Below are positions 36,601 to 49,567 of a DNA stretch of 64,000 nucleotides, in pieces. The stretch is from the NCBI GenBank assembly GCA_008360975.2, contig CM039184.1:34769797-34833796 (forward strand). Direction: 5' to 3'. The notes beneath the pieces are model-generated. The model saw nothing but the letters and a program-made list of their open reading frames with translations, was not told the DNA's origin and did not search any database. The translations under genes and the position numbers were made by a program. This DNA is from Lichenostomus cassidix. Its lineage: Eukaryota; Chordata; Aves; Passeriformes; Meliphagidae. How positions within the stretch are numbered: position 1 is the stretch's first letter; each line of letters starts with the position of its first letter.

Positions 36601-39600
36601 GTTATTGTTATTTACATTTGGCTTATCACATTATTTCAAGTGGAGCTTCAAGGATAAAGGTACATGTAAAGGTTCTGACTTATGCAGTGCAACAAGATTT
36701 CCATGAAATATAGTTTGACATGAGTGGTAAACAAGAGGAAAAAATATATAGTCAATTTCTAGTTTAATCTTTATAAGACTGCCTTCCTTACTATACTGTG
36801 GGAATAAGGGAAATTGAATAGTGTGTTTTTATTTCCTTTTTAAAAATAGTTCTTAAAAATTCCTTAACACATTATGGTGTCCTTGAGTTTTGATTAAAGT
36901 TTTTACAGTTAGTTTAACTTTGGAGTGGGAGTTTGTTTGTTTTTGTTTTTTCATTGAGGTATTATGTATGTTATATAAGTATCTTGTCTGATCTTGTGAT
37001 AAAGTTTTAAGACCAGGGTGTTTGGATACTAAGTTATGCTGGTAAAACTTTTAATTTCAGTTTTGTTTTCTATGGAGAAAAAGCGACAATGTGGTGCAAC
37101 CAGGAGGATATAATCCTGGTCCAAACCTGGTTATCTCATGCTATCTAAAGTTAATGTTACTTTGTTTGGCTGCAGTAAGGCTTTATCCTTGTCTCTTTTA
37201 TACACTGTCAGTATATGAAGCATAACTTCATGTGAAAGAACCAAATTTCTTGCAGCAGCTTTCCAGTGTCTGTAATGTAGGTATTGTGATACACGTTTCT
37301 TTCTGTTTGTATGGGAGGCCAGTGTGGGTGGTGACTGAGAGCAGTCTGGGGAAGTAACCTCCAATATATTTCAACTTCATTTTGTACATTTTTCATTCAT
37401 TTGTCACATCCTTGCTTCCTGGTGTCAAATCTCCTCACTTAAAATTGGATTGAACAGCCGCAGTCACAGATGCTGTGTAATACTTATAGGTGTATTACTG
37501 AAATGCTTTATGATGTGTAAAGTAAGGAAAGAAGGTAGGTTTCTGGCTTCATTTCACATATACTTTGGCGCAGTAAAGCAGTGAGGTGCTCTGCTTTAAC
37601 CTCCAGCCAGGAGAAACTGGTGATGGTGTTGACCCTTTTTTGTTTTGTTGTTTGCATGGTATGCAGAACACAGAGCAAAAGCTGTGCTGTGGGGGGAATC
37701 ATTGTTCCATGGGATAGTCACACTCTCTTTCTGTTGTCCTGTGAAGTCTGTACTTCTATCTGGTTAGCCCCGAGATTACAAATTTCTCATGGGACAGTGA
37801 GGTATGGATTCAAATGAACTCCTTAGGATATGGAGAACTTAGTCCTTACAAATCCTAGGCCTCTGTTGTAGTTGGCAAACAGACACAGAATCGACTTGCT
37901 AAGCCTGGTGGTTATGAAAGTACTGACTTTGTCTTTTGAACCCAGAAAGCAACTTCAGGCTGAGTTCTGTCTTGCAGTCATTAATTTCTGAAGTCTGTGA
38001 AAGAAGTGAAAATTTGAATTTTCCCCAGAGTGCAATGTTTCCTACTGTTTAGCACACAGGTTCTGATAATCATAAGTTTTCCAGGAAGTTAACCCTGTTA
38101 ACTCACTATTGATGTCAGCAAAGTACAAAGCTTGGGTTGGTGAGCTCTGTTTGTCATGCTGCATAAAAACAGTATCTTCAGAGCAAAACTTTCTTCCCCC
38201 CCACCCCCAGCTGTATTGCCCTTGCTTTTCCAGTTGATTTCAAGAGCTGCAAAATCTTGTATGAAATATGGTTTGGTTAGGACACAAATATGCACCTATT
38301 TTCTATTATTGCACTGACAGGATACTGTCAGTTACTTATGTATTTGGTTCTACTGTCTCAATTATTTACCTTTCGCTTTCACCGCAAACTTATGAGGCAG
38401 GAGAGTTTTGTTTCTCTTTAGCAGAGGAGGAAATAAAGTATAGAGTGACAAACAGGCTCAAATCTACAAAAGTAGCTCCTTGACGGTTGCTCACATTTAT
38501 TTGTACTATTTTGGGAGAGTACCTGTCAGACCATAAAAAATACTGATCATACAAGTCTCACTTTCTCTTCTCAGTTTCTATGCATGTGCTGTTCCAAGCA
38601 AGTCCTTCTTTCTCTCTTCAGAGCAGCAGCTGGGACTTGGTGTGTTCAATCCTTTTTTATTCTACAGCTCTGTTCATTGCTGTGCTGATTGCTGTGCTCG
38701 TGTGTCAGCTCCAAGAGTCCCTGTACGCGGCACGGCAAAACAGAGCTTAGTGCCTTAAAATGCAGAGCATTGGCAACTTGGGTTTGCCTTTTAGGTGTTT
38801 TAAGTCACACAGTTAACACTTATGTAATTCAGTTCTTTTATCTAAATTGTTCATGTATAATTTTATTCCCTTGTATATATTGGAGCATACTGAGGAAAAT
38901 ATCACTTGAGTTCTAAAACCTTTGTTACTTTATTGCCAAAAATAGTATTCTATCTTAAAACAGTGTGCTTCTGTTGTACTCAGTATACCAGAGGGAGCCC
39001 TCCTGTGGTTAATTTAATACCTATCAATTTTCAGGAGTGTTACTAAATAGGGTATATCTTACAGGATAAAATAGACTGCTTTCTATATTTAATTTTCTTT
39101 CTGTTTAACTCAGCATTTGTAATACATTTCGGCTAATTTATTGTGCATAGTCATTTTGGATTAATCCAAATCAAAACACAAGATCCAGAAACCTCAGCGC
39201 ATGCTAACACTTGGAGTTGTACAAAGACTGCTGTGGTGAAGGGGATTCCATGGCCTTATTGAGGCAGTGGGTTGCAAAATTCATCAGTTATTAGGGAGGC
39301 ATACTCAGGCTGTGTTTTGTCCCCTCACTGGGACATGATGCTCAATTCTTTCCTAAACTTCCTCATCTCCCTGTGCAGGGAACGTCTCTTGTGTGCAGGA
39401 ATTGTAGTGGTACTATAGGTATATCCTGATCAGGAACCAGACTGCAGGGTGTGTACTGTTCAGTGGAGATGCAACTGTGTGTGTAGGCAGTGTCTGTTCA
39501 CATATAGAAGAAAGAAAAATTCAGCTTTTCTCTTGTTTTTGGTGCTCAGACAGGTAGCTTATGGTCTTTGTTTAGCAATATGCTGATGCATCCATTTATA

Positions 39601-39912
39601 GCAATTGACTTTAGCAAAACTGAGCATGTACTAACTATTTTGATGGATTTGGGCCAGCAGTAGACATGCTGGCTACTTTAAATTAGTCTAAAAAAAATTA
39701 ACTCCGACATAGACAAGTTAAATGTGATGCAACTCGGGAATCCCAAGCTAAAAATTCTACATGTGTTGTAAGTGTTCCTCATGGTCAAGAGACCAAGTTC
39801 TGCTGACAGAAAGAAATAGCAGTCCCATTTTTTTTACTATTTCTTTAAAATGTGAAAAGGCTTCATTAGGAGATGTCAACCTCCTGAAGCAGCTTCTTTC
39901 TGAGAATTCCAG
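33691..39912. other. Intron 1 stretch, no exon or clear repeat
   Basis: AT-rich intronic sequence with T-rich simple patches (TTTTTTA units at 34975-34998; TTTG patch at about 36935-36955). Open frames are under 80 codons. The first few hundred bases after the CpG island may hold intronic enhancer sequence, but nothing specific can be named. Confidence 0.5.
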
Positions 39913-40485
39913 TGTGTCGTGTTTTAACCCTGGCAGGCAACTAAGCACCATATCACCTCTCTCTCACTCCCATCTCAGTGGGATGGAAGAGAGAATCCGA
40001 GGGGTAAAAGTGAGAAAATTCGTGGGTTGAGGCAAAGAGTGTTTAATAGGTGAAGCAAAAGCCCCACACCCAAGCAAAAAGCACAGAATCAATTCACCAC
40101 TTCCCCTGGGCAGGCAGGTGTTTAGCCTTCTCCAGGAAAGCTGAGCTCCATCATGCATAACAGCTACTCAAGAAGACAGATGCCATGACTCCTGTTGTTG
40201 CTCCTTCTTTCTTCTTTAGTTTTTTGTGACTGTGGTACCATATGGTATAGCATATCCCATTGGTTAGTTGTTTTCAGCTGTGTCTTCTCCCAACGTTTTG
40301 TACAACCCCAGCCTCCTCACTGGCAGGGCAGTACAAGAAGCAGAAAAGACATTGGCCCTGTGTAAGCCCTCCTCAGCAACAACAGCATCTCTGTGTTATC
40401 AGCACTGTTTCCAGCAAAAATCCAAAACACAGCCCCCTACTAGCTACTGTGAAGAAAATTCATTTTTTCCCATCCACAATCAGCA
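39913..40485 (-). mobile_element. Solo LTR of an endogenous retrovirus, minus orientation
   Basis: Read on the minus strand this copy starts TGCTGATTGTGGATGGG at 40485 and runs to ...GGTTAAAACACGACACA at 39913, giving TG...CA ends. It aligns by eye along its whole length with the copy at 44249-44841, at very roughly 80% identity. Shared landmarks are the TTCTTCA[CT]AGT[AG]GCT, GGCTTACACAG and CTGCCTGCCCA blocks. I recognise the family as a common avian LTR with a TATA-type promoter, but give no database name. No internal retroviral sequence flanks it, so it is probably a solo LTR left by recombination. No clear target duplication was found (TCCAG against CATTA). Confidence 0.8.
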
Positions 40486-43400
40486 CATTATGTAAACTAG
40501 CTTTTAAGGTCAAGCTCTGTAATGATTCATTGATTTCAACCTGATTTTGACAATGGTCACTTTTCGAAGAGTTTCACTGGGTGATACACTTGTCTGGGTA
40601 ATTTTACTCCAAATATGTCCTCAACAGAGAAATCCTTTCCCTCTTCTTTATGTAAAAACATGCTAGAGACCTGTTTGTAACAGTTTGCTCAAGAGGTGAA
40701 GAAGAGGAAGAAAATCTTTCAGGAATTTAATAGGACTTCATGCTTATTTTTCAAATTCTTTACCTTCATTTCCATGATTTTCACACATTTTTTCTCTGAC
40801 ATGGCTCCAAGTCTGTGCGAACACCTGGTGATTCAAGTCAGCTGTTTGATCAGCAAACTAATAACAAAGAGAATTGCAGGAACAAAAAAGATGAAGTGTA
40901 TGTCCAGCTAACATGGAAATATGTAGGCCACAATATCCCACTCCTTTCTGGGTGCTTGTACTCCGCAGGGTCAGAGCTGTCATGTTTCTGTTCAAGGTCA
41001 TGATTCACAGGGGACAACGTTTTATTCTGCTGTCATTTTAAGATCTCTTGGCAGATCCTGTTGAAGGAATTTCCTATTATCTCTTTCTCTGGTCAAATCC
41101 TGTTTATTGAAGATCTGTGCCCTTAGGAAGCAGTCACTAGCTGAAATATGAGGCTTTCTAGTCACATGTGGATTTAACAGATAACTACAGCATCCCTTTC
41201 CCTACCATCACCTCCAGCTGTTGGTTACCTTCCCATGCCTGAAATTTTCAGCCAAATCCCTGATGAAAGGACACAATGGAATTTGACAGATGCTTCACTG
41301 GATCATCTGAAACCACCTCCACAACAGTATAAGCCTATCCTCTGAAGAAGTTGAATGTTTTTGTGCCATCCTCAGAGCCCTGTGAACAGTCATCTCCGTG
41401 AGAGCTGCAGCAACAAGAAGTTTGGAGGTTGGTGTCGTCTGGCAGTACCATGAAGGTGCAGTGCGAGGAAACTTCTGTCATGTTTGTCTCACCTAAGAAC
41501 TGCCATGTCCAGTGCAGTTTTCTGTGCATTGCGACTTGTTTTTCGTTTCTTTTCAATGTTAAGTTTAGAGTGCAAATTGGATATAGTAGACTAGAAAATC
41601 TGGCATGTACTACTTAAACGTTTCATTGATCAGTGATAAACCATTGATTCTGTGCTGAAAAACAGTGGCAATTGAACAGTTTTCTTTTTTTGCTACACAG
41701 TGGTTTATGATAGCATGTGATACTGCTAAGAGATTTAGCTAGGCAGAGTAATTATCTAAACTAGAATTTTGTCAGGACACCAGTATTAGTACAGGGTGCT
41801 TTAGAAATTGGATTGCTCACTGAAGTGTGTAAGTGTAGATTTATCAGACTAACTTAAGGTGCTCATTTGCTTAAAGGAGCATAATTTTTCATACTTGTAC
41901 TTGGAATAACAGATGAGTTTATTTAGAAAATTTTAGCCTGTTTACTGACTTTTGCTGTCTGAAAATAGTTTTCTATAAACTAAGTACTAGGAGAAGGCAA
42001 ACAAATATTTTTGACAAGTAAGAACGTTTTAGAGCAGTTCCATTTATAGATGAAGATGGGAAGAGGAAGGACTCCTTGTGTCTCTGTTCAGAGCCCATGC
42101 CTGGGAAATACTGGCCCTGCAGTGTTACCAGCTCCTCTACTGTGAGATAAGTATTTTATCCCATATGTTTTTGCCTCACTGTGATTAAAATCTCCCAATT
42201 TTGCATTAGGTTAAACAATTTTCTGTAAGACACAGTTTGTCTTTCTGTTTTGTTATCCAGTCCTGGTTGTAATGTAACTTTTGGGTAGACTTTGTGTAAC
42301 TTTGCTGACAGTTTATGGCTGTGTCCAAGCAGGCAAGGTCAAGCAGTGCACATGGACTAGAGAGGTTTGAGACATTCCCACCCACAAGAGTTAGCTCCAG
42401 CAGATACTGACAACTGAAATCTCTTCTGAAAAGTTTAACTTTACCCTTGGCATGATTTTGTTTGTCCCTGGCAAAACCTGTACAGATGCAGTAGTAGTTA
42501 GCTAGAGCTAGATAACTTGAGGAGAAACTGTAAATTGCACCAAATCTAGTGCTGAAGCACCATCCTTCAGTGGTTCTCCAGTTCTGAATCGTGTGTCTTG
42601 AACAGAATTAATACATGGTTTATTGCAATAGCTGACTTTTTTAATATAGTGTTGTTTGTTTTTTTTAATGAGAGCACAATGCCTAATGTGTTTTTTCAGG
42701 TTTTATTTTCAACATAGCAGCACACTTCAATCTCTTGCCTCTTTTTCTCTTTTTTATTTGGTCTTTCTTGTGGGGGGGGGGAAATGCCCACATTTCAGAT
42801 TATTTTCTGTTTTTCAGATCTCAGTTCCTGGGTAAATTACTATATTGGATTGAGTTGTGGAAATTTTTAGATTGCTTTTTCTATAGAGTGGTAGTTTCAC
42901 ATTAGCATGGAGAATGCACTTAAAAGACACATTAATGCCATCCAACAAGCAATATATTTCTATTTTTCTCCGACTCTGATAAATTACTACATTTTGATTT
43001 GTATTTGTTATGGATACAAAATGAATGACAGGCTTGAATGGATGTTGTTTTTCCAAAATTGCTCATATAAACTAAAGTGACATTCAAATTGCTGATCAAA
43101 TTTTACAATTATAATGCCAGTATAAAAATGTAAATTCCGGACTTTTATGACATGGAGCAACAAATTCTCCTCTGAAGTTACAGAATCGTTAAAGACACAA
43201 TATAGATGGGAATAAAAAATACTTGTGATGGCTCTAAAAAATAGCAGAAAACTAAAGAAATGTTATATAAAAGCCTCACAGCAAAATATTCCTGTAGTAT
43301 ATGTAACCTGTGTTTCACATCAGATTAAATCTTTTCCAGCATCCTTGGGCATCCTTCACATAATTCCCAGTAATGGTGAAGCAATGGAAATTTCTCCAGG

Positions 43401-44248
43401 CACATGAAGATGCTCCTCCATGGAGGTCAGATTTTATTTTGAGCTATATTACTTGAACTAGATAGCCTGAGAGGAGTGTGGTTTTATATCTCTATTTTCC
43501 CTAAAGTAATTAATTTAAGAAATAGAAGCCCAATGAAAGCACAGCCAGAACATATATATTAGCCTATGCTTTGCTAACATGAAAGTGAAATTATGTTCAT
43601 CTCCACCAACCGCTTATACTAATGGATTTTAAAAGCAAAATTGAATGCTGCCATTTTTAGTAATGTAGACAGACATGCCGTGTGAGCAGGAACAGCTTCA
43701 GAGGAGGACAGGAAACTTCTGGAACTTCATCAGGGAAAGCAGCAAAGCTGCAGAGGGATGGGAAATTGACTAGAAACATAGTCCATTACCTTCTGTAATC
43801 TTTCCCAGTCTTCCCTGTCTTCTTGCTCTTTGAGGAGAGGGTGTACCAAGAGCAGTAAAGATGCTGAGACATTATTTAAACCATTCATACACAAAACGTT
43901 GAGAGAAACTGCTTGACAAAGAGTTGTTACTAACGTGAGACTTGCTTTCTATAAAACGGAAGTGGTTTCTCATCAAAATTCCAAGTGCTGTAGTGCATTT
44001 GCTGACCCCACAGTAGTGCAGTCACTGAAGATAAAGGTGTTTTCTTTGAAGCAACTTCAGTATGAACATGTGAGAGACATTTTTCTTCAAATGCTCAAGA
44101 CTTACAACAGATGTCTCCTTCAGAAGCAATGAAGAAAAAAATGCATTTTAGATTGGGAACAAGGAAATGGAGATGGCGTCATGCTAAGCAGCAACCTGCT
44201 TCTGCATCTGGAATGGATGTGAATGACAGATGAACATGGGATAGTCTG
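40486..44248. other. Intron 1 spacer between the two inverted LTR copies
   Basis: About 3.8 kb of unassigned AT-rich intronic sequence. It includes a G11 run at 42771-42781. No exon or recognisable transposon could be supported. Confidence 0.5.
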
Positions 44249-44841
44249 CTGGTTTCAGCTGAGACAATTTAGAGTAATTTTCTTCATAGTGGCTGGTATG
44301 GGGCTGTGTTTGGGATTTGTGCTGAACACAGGCTTGATAATACAGAGATGTTTCTGTTATTGCTGAGCAGGGCTTACACAGAGCCAAAGCTTTTTCTGCT
44401 TTTTGTGGTGCCAGGCTGGGGAGGATACTGGGGGTGCATGGGAGGCTGGGAGGAGACACAGCCAGGACAGGTGGCCCCAACTGACCAATGGGATATTCCA
44501 GATCATATGCCATCATGCTCAGTATGTAAACTGGGGGGAAGAAAGAGGAAGGGAGAGCATTTGAAGTGATTGTGTTAGTCTTCCCAAGTGACCATGATGC
44601 ATGGTGGGACCCTGCTGTCCTGCAGTTGGCTGAAGACCTGCCTGCCCATGGGAAGCAGTGAATTCATTCCTTTTGCTCTGCTTGTGTGTGTGGCTTTTGC
44701 ATTCTCTATTGAACTGTCTTTATCTCAACCCATGAGTTCTCTGGCTTTTACCCTTCTGGTTCTCTTCCCGATCCCGCTGGTGGGGGACCAAGCAAGCAGC
44801 TGTGTGGGGCTTGGCTGTTGCCTGGGATTAAACCACCACAG
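44249..44841 (+). mobile_element. ERV LTR, plus orientation (5' LTR of a truncated provirus)
   Basis: The copy begins TGCTGGTTTCAGCTGAGAC and ends ATTAAACCACCACA. It is about 590 bases and inverted relative to the 39913-40485 copy. A decayed TATA box (TATGTAA, about 44523) is followed by a purine-rich AGAAAGAGGAAGGGAGAG block and a later CTTTATCTCAACCCATGAG block, in the order I know for this family. It is followed by retroviral-leader-like sequence, so it is a 5' LTR. Its short open frames are not genes. Confidence 0.8.
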
Positions 44842-45570
44842 TCCTTTTTGGTGAGCCAGACAGGAGTTAAACCTTTGAGATCGTGGCAGATTTGACTGGC
44901 ATGTGCTAGACTGAATTTATGTCCGTTAGTAGTAGCTGGTAGTGAGCAGCCTCCTGTGCCTGCCATGGGCTTGCTTTACTGACTGTATATTAGAATCTAG
45001 TGCTTGTTAATGGCTGCTTTTTGCTTTAGCTGCTTGCTGTAGAGGTGAACATCTTACTGCATTGTGCCTGGGAATGTTTTGACAACAGCCATGGTCACAT
45101 GCCTGGCCTGGAAGGTGGCCAGTGTGTTGCTGCTGTTTTCTGTGCTACTGTAGTGGACAGGCTGGAACTCCAGTGTGAACTTGAGTTGAAGGGACTGTGA
45201 TGAGTGATTGAGTCCATGACAGAGCAGAGATCCACCTGCAGCCCATGCAGGACCCCACACCAGAGCAGGTGGATGTGTGAATGAGAATGTGAGATGAAAA
45301 TGTGACCCTGTGAGATGCCTGTGATGGAGCAGGCTTGGGGGCAGGACTTGTGACCTCACAGGGGACTGATGCTGGAGCAGTTTGTGAAGAACTGCAGCCT
45401 GTGGGAAGGACCCATGCTGGAGAAGTTCAAGGACTGTCTCTTGTGGGTGGGACCCCACACTGGAGTGGGGGAAGTAAAGATTACTGTGCAGACCATGGTC
45501 AATCAGGCTGTCACCAGCAGCCCATGGAGAGCTATGATGTGGACTCTAGCAGGAACCCCTTTTTGTTAGC
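44842..45570 (+). mobile_element. ERV internal leader fragment with about 45 bp tandem units
   Basis: Directly after the LTR, CTTTTTGGTGAGCCAGAC sits where a primer-binding site is expected, though it is too decayed to assign a tRNA. The sequence then becomes a GC-richer leader containing repeated units of the type GGACCCATGCTGGAGAAG (cores near 45371, 45416 and 45459, with weaker ones near 45251 and 45321). I know this repeat style from avian endogenous retrovirus leaders. There is no gag, pol or env and no 3' LTR, so the provirus is truncated. A 134-codon minus-strand open frame across it is fortuitous. The right boundary is approximate. Confidence 0.65.
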
Positions 45571-48500
45571 CAGGCTGAGAGCAGGTAGGGGGAATTTATT
45601 TTTCTTAGTGTAACATGCCAGCAATCTTGAGAGGAAGGGAACAGTTTTGTGAAAAACACCATGCAAATACACAGAGAAGCATATGTTAATGAGTACAAAT
45701 TCAGTACAATCTACAGTGTCTTTGGCAATTTTAAGATGGGTTTTTTTTTAATAAATTTGCAGTTTTTTCTTTTGTTTTTGTCTCTCATCCCTCTTTAAAA
45801 ACAGATTGTATGTGGGCTGACTTTATGTTCAGTTTTTGAACAGCAATAACTTTCAACAATCTACTGAACATTTTTTCTTTTATACTTCTAAGTCTTGAAA
45901 TCTGTAGTAAATAATGATGTTGGCTCATTTCATTTATGCCCTTGATTATTTCCAGTCTTTCCTGTTAGTCACTTCTGTTCTTTAAACAGTGGACTCACAT
46001 AGAGATTTTTTTATCTTGGCAACCATAGACCAGATTGTTCAAAAATACTTGCCCAAAGCTGCCATCCTTATAATACTCTGCTAATCTGCTGGTCTCCTGG
46101 CATGTGTGATCTAAAATCAAACAACTGACCTTCTCTTCCATTTAGTAACCTTCTTCATATCACAGATTAATCTCCAATTTACTGATCTGGTTGTTTGAGA
46201 GACCAGCTACTCTCTTTTAATGATAGAGGAGAAGCTGCCAGAATGTTAGAATGGAAGTGATAGGAAGGAAACATGAAAGTAATGAAAATATGCACCAAGG
46301 AAAGTAATAAGGAAAATATGTCCCATCAAATATATTTCTTGAACTTCTAAGTTGTATTTCTGTCTTGTTTCCTATGCCTTCTCTTTCGTGTTGCTCTAAT
46401 CTGCAAGTCTGGCATATTTTGGTTTTTTTTTTTTTTTTTTTTAATGCATACTAACTGCAACCTTGCTTCTCTGTTTTAATTTATTATAGCATATTAGTAA
46501 AGCTGCTTTGGAATACCCTGGATTAATGATGCATTTAAACTGTTTTAAAATGACCCTGGGCTAGGTCAATTATAGAAGTAATGCCAGTGAGGAATATTTT
46601 ATTTTGACTGGAGTAAGCTCTTAGTTTTATGTTAACTGCATCGTACAAACATGACCTGTGGGCTTTTAATATTGTAGTGAATTGGAAACATGTGAATAAA
46701 CATACTTTATATTTTCATGTAGCAAACTAAGGCTCCTTCTTGAGAGGAGATTCTGTCTTGTTTTCTTTTGTTGCACACAGGGTCACCTTTTTGTGCAAGT
46801 GCTCTCAGAAAACAGGGCACTTACATATTTTTGGCATAAAGGGAAGGAATAGTGAGGTGAGAGTGCTCCTTACAGCACATTAGGCATCACTGCAGTCACC
46901 CCTTCTATATCTCCCCAAGTTTATGTGTGCTTCTACCCCTATACTCTCCCTTTCTCTGCAGCCTGAAGGATGTTATTTGTGGTCCAGTGGGAGAATTCTG
47001 TGATACTGGTTATTTCTCAAAATTTCATTTTTTAAAGCACTGCATTTAATTCTTTCTTTTAAAATTCACATCCTTAATTGTTACAATATTTCTTTCCCTT
47101 TTTGGAAATGTAAAGTGTTACTTGCAGTGTTCTGCTTTAGAATTGAGTTGGAATGAGGGTTTGTTATATATTTTTCAAAACGCAGGGATTTTTTTTTTTC
47201 TCATCCCAGATACATCTCTGTTTTAATCTAATCTGCTTTTCTGTGCAAAATTGCACTGTAGTTGCTTTGCTAGATTCCAAGAGGATGGGAAGCTTATGCT
47301 GCAAATTTAAAAAACAAAAATCAGCTCTATATAACAAAATTTTAGTAACACAATTTTATGTCAATAAAACTGGTATTGACCAGTCTTCAGTGACATTGGC
47401 CTTCAGTGGTTTGGCAGTGCTTGGGAAGCTTGACTTGCTCATGAAATTTTACAAGGAACTTTAGGCTGTTGTTGTAGTTTTTTGTTGCATAGGTCTTCTG
47501 GAAGAGGAGCTGAAAACTGACTCCAGTCATGGCCTGGAAGTGCACCTATACCAAACTTTTAGAAATTTGCTTAAAATAAACAGATGATACACTTCTCCAG
47601 AACAATGTTTTCAAATAGTTAAGTGGCCTATTAACTACTCAAGGAGGGGTGAAAACAGTTTTTAAAATTAAGAATCCTACTTTTTGTTAGAGCAAAGATT
47701 TGGCAGTGAGTGAGCTGCTCAAGATGAACAGAGATCTTGAATAACAAGCCACTTGCAAGGCAAAACAAAATGTAAACAGGACCAAAATGATTCATTCCAA
47801 TTGCTTCTGAAGACTCACAGGGAGGAAAATAAAAACCTTTTTATGTTTTGGGGTTGTTATTAGGCTAAAGTACTTCTTCCCAGGTGCTTGAAAACTGACA
47901 TGTTCCATACCTAGGAGACAGAGGCATAAAAAAATGGTCTGTGCGTTCAATGGCCAATATTTGGAATATACAGTGAAAAGAGTTTATGTAATGGAATAGA
48001 GAAAAAAAAAAAAGAAATGGGAACTTTGGGGTATAATATAGGTAGAATTTTGCTGCTGCATTTCAGGATCTTTCCATATAATCTTTCTTTGTCTAGCCCT
48101 CTAAAGAAAAATGTGGATAAATTATGAAATAATGTTTATGGGGAAGTAAATAATGCTAGGTTTACATATGCAGCAATAACTTTTGACACAGTAATTGCTA
48201 CTCAGGAAGGAGCTGTTGATGCTTATATTAGTTTTATGAAAATGTTAGCTTTCATTTCAAATAGAATAACATTGTTATGACTACTGCGTAAATTCATTGT
48301 ATACTCTCAAATATTTTACAATTCTTCTGCAATCATAATCATCACAGATGGGATAGAAAAGATAATCTATTAAGGGAGACCGAATTAAGTAAAGGCTTCA
48401 TTGTTGGATGACTGATTAGAGGTCTGACAACGGGATAGATGTACCTGAGAAAAGAGTAACATGGCAAAGATATGCAGGCATCACTTTATTGACTCTTTCT

Positions 48501-49026
48501 TTCAATAGAAATAATAGCATGAAATTCAGTACTGTACTGCTTTCAAAACAAATGGCAGATACAGGTCTGTGTACAATAGGTTATTAAGGTGTGTGCTTTC
48601 TGAACCAGGGATTAGTTAAATTATTGTGTGGTTATTAAAAGCTTACATGGCTTCAAGAAACAATTGAATACATTCATGGAGGAAAAATACATTAGGAATA
48701 AAGATAGTGCCTGAAGCTTGCAGTGTCCTTGAACCATCAGTTGCTGGAGTCTGGAAGGGTATTGTAGCGAAGTGAAGTTGTTTGTTTGCCATGTATTTAT
48801 GTCTTTCTGTATGATTTGCTGTTGTTCGCTGTCAGAAACAGATAGACGTTTTTGTAGAACTTTAAAAATTCATTCTTAAGCTAATAATGTGGAAGTTAAA
48901 ATCATCCGCAGTGGTTGCTGATGGGAATCAAGTTGTGGAACAGGAGATGATTTTGAATGAGTTTCTTGATGACAGAGAATGTTCTGCTAAGCCAGAAAGA
49001 GTAGTATTGCCAGACAGGTTAAATGT
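45571..49026. other. Intron 1 stretch, no exon seen
   Basis: AT-rich intronic sequence with a T20 run (46423-46442). Segments at about 46470-46690 and 48115-48300 have the look of conserved non-coding sequence: few simple repeats, TTAAT/ATTA motifs and no transposon signature. This cannot be shown from one genome. Confidence 0.45.
46423..46442. repeat. T20 homopolymer
   Basis: An uninterrupted run of 20 T. Confidence 0.95.
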
Positions 49027-49212
49027 TGCTTTAGGTACTGTAAGGTTGCTATGAGGTCTCCCCAGAACTTTCTTCTCTCCAGGCTGAACAACTTTAACTC
49101 TCTCATCCTGTCATCATAGGAGACTTGCTCCAGCCTGTGATAATTTTTATGGCTTAGCTCTGGACTCTAACAAGTTCACATCCCCCTTATGTTGGGGGCC
49201 CCAGAGCTGGAC

Positions 49213-49554
49213 TCAGTCCTCCAGGTAGGGGCTCACCCGAGCAGAGCAGAGGGGTAGAATTGCTTCCCTCAGCCTGCTGGCCATGCTTCTTGTGATGTAG
49301 CCCAGAATGTGGCTGGCTTTCTGCGCTATAGGTGCACATTGCCAGCTCATGTCAAACTTCTCCTCAACCAACATCTCCAAATCCTTCTCCTCAGGACCAC
49401 TGTCAATTGATTCTCTGCCCAACCTGTATTTGTTCTTGGGATTGCTGTTGAAGTCCCTCTGGATGCACCATACCAGGTTGGTGGTGTTGGCAAAGTTGCT
49501 GAGGGTGTGCTCAGTCCCACTGTCCACGTTGCCTACAAAGATCTTCAATAGCAC
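49213..49554 (-). pseudogene. Downstream remnant of CR1 reverse-transcriptase coding region
   Basis: A 113-codon stretch in a different frame from the upstream remnant. It keeps CR1 C-terminal motifs but carries FANT instead of the FADD catalytic box (about 49483-49494) and lacks a block of about 40 residues before YRLG. It is non-functional. Confidence 0.8.
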
Positions 49555-49567
49555 CTTGTCTTGATAT

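Noticed and set aside
44588..44854. An 88-codon hydrophobic open frame that could look like a small membrane protein
   Set aside because: It falls wholly within the LTR apart from its last few codons. The other LTR copy does not preserve it as a coding frame.
45054..45458. A 134-codon minus-strand open frame
   Set aside because: It lies antisense to the retroviral leader tandem repeats and reflects their composition.
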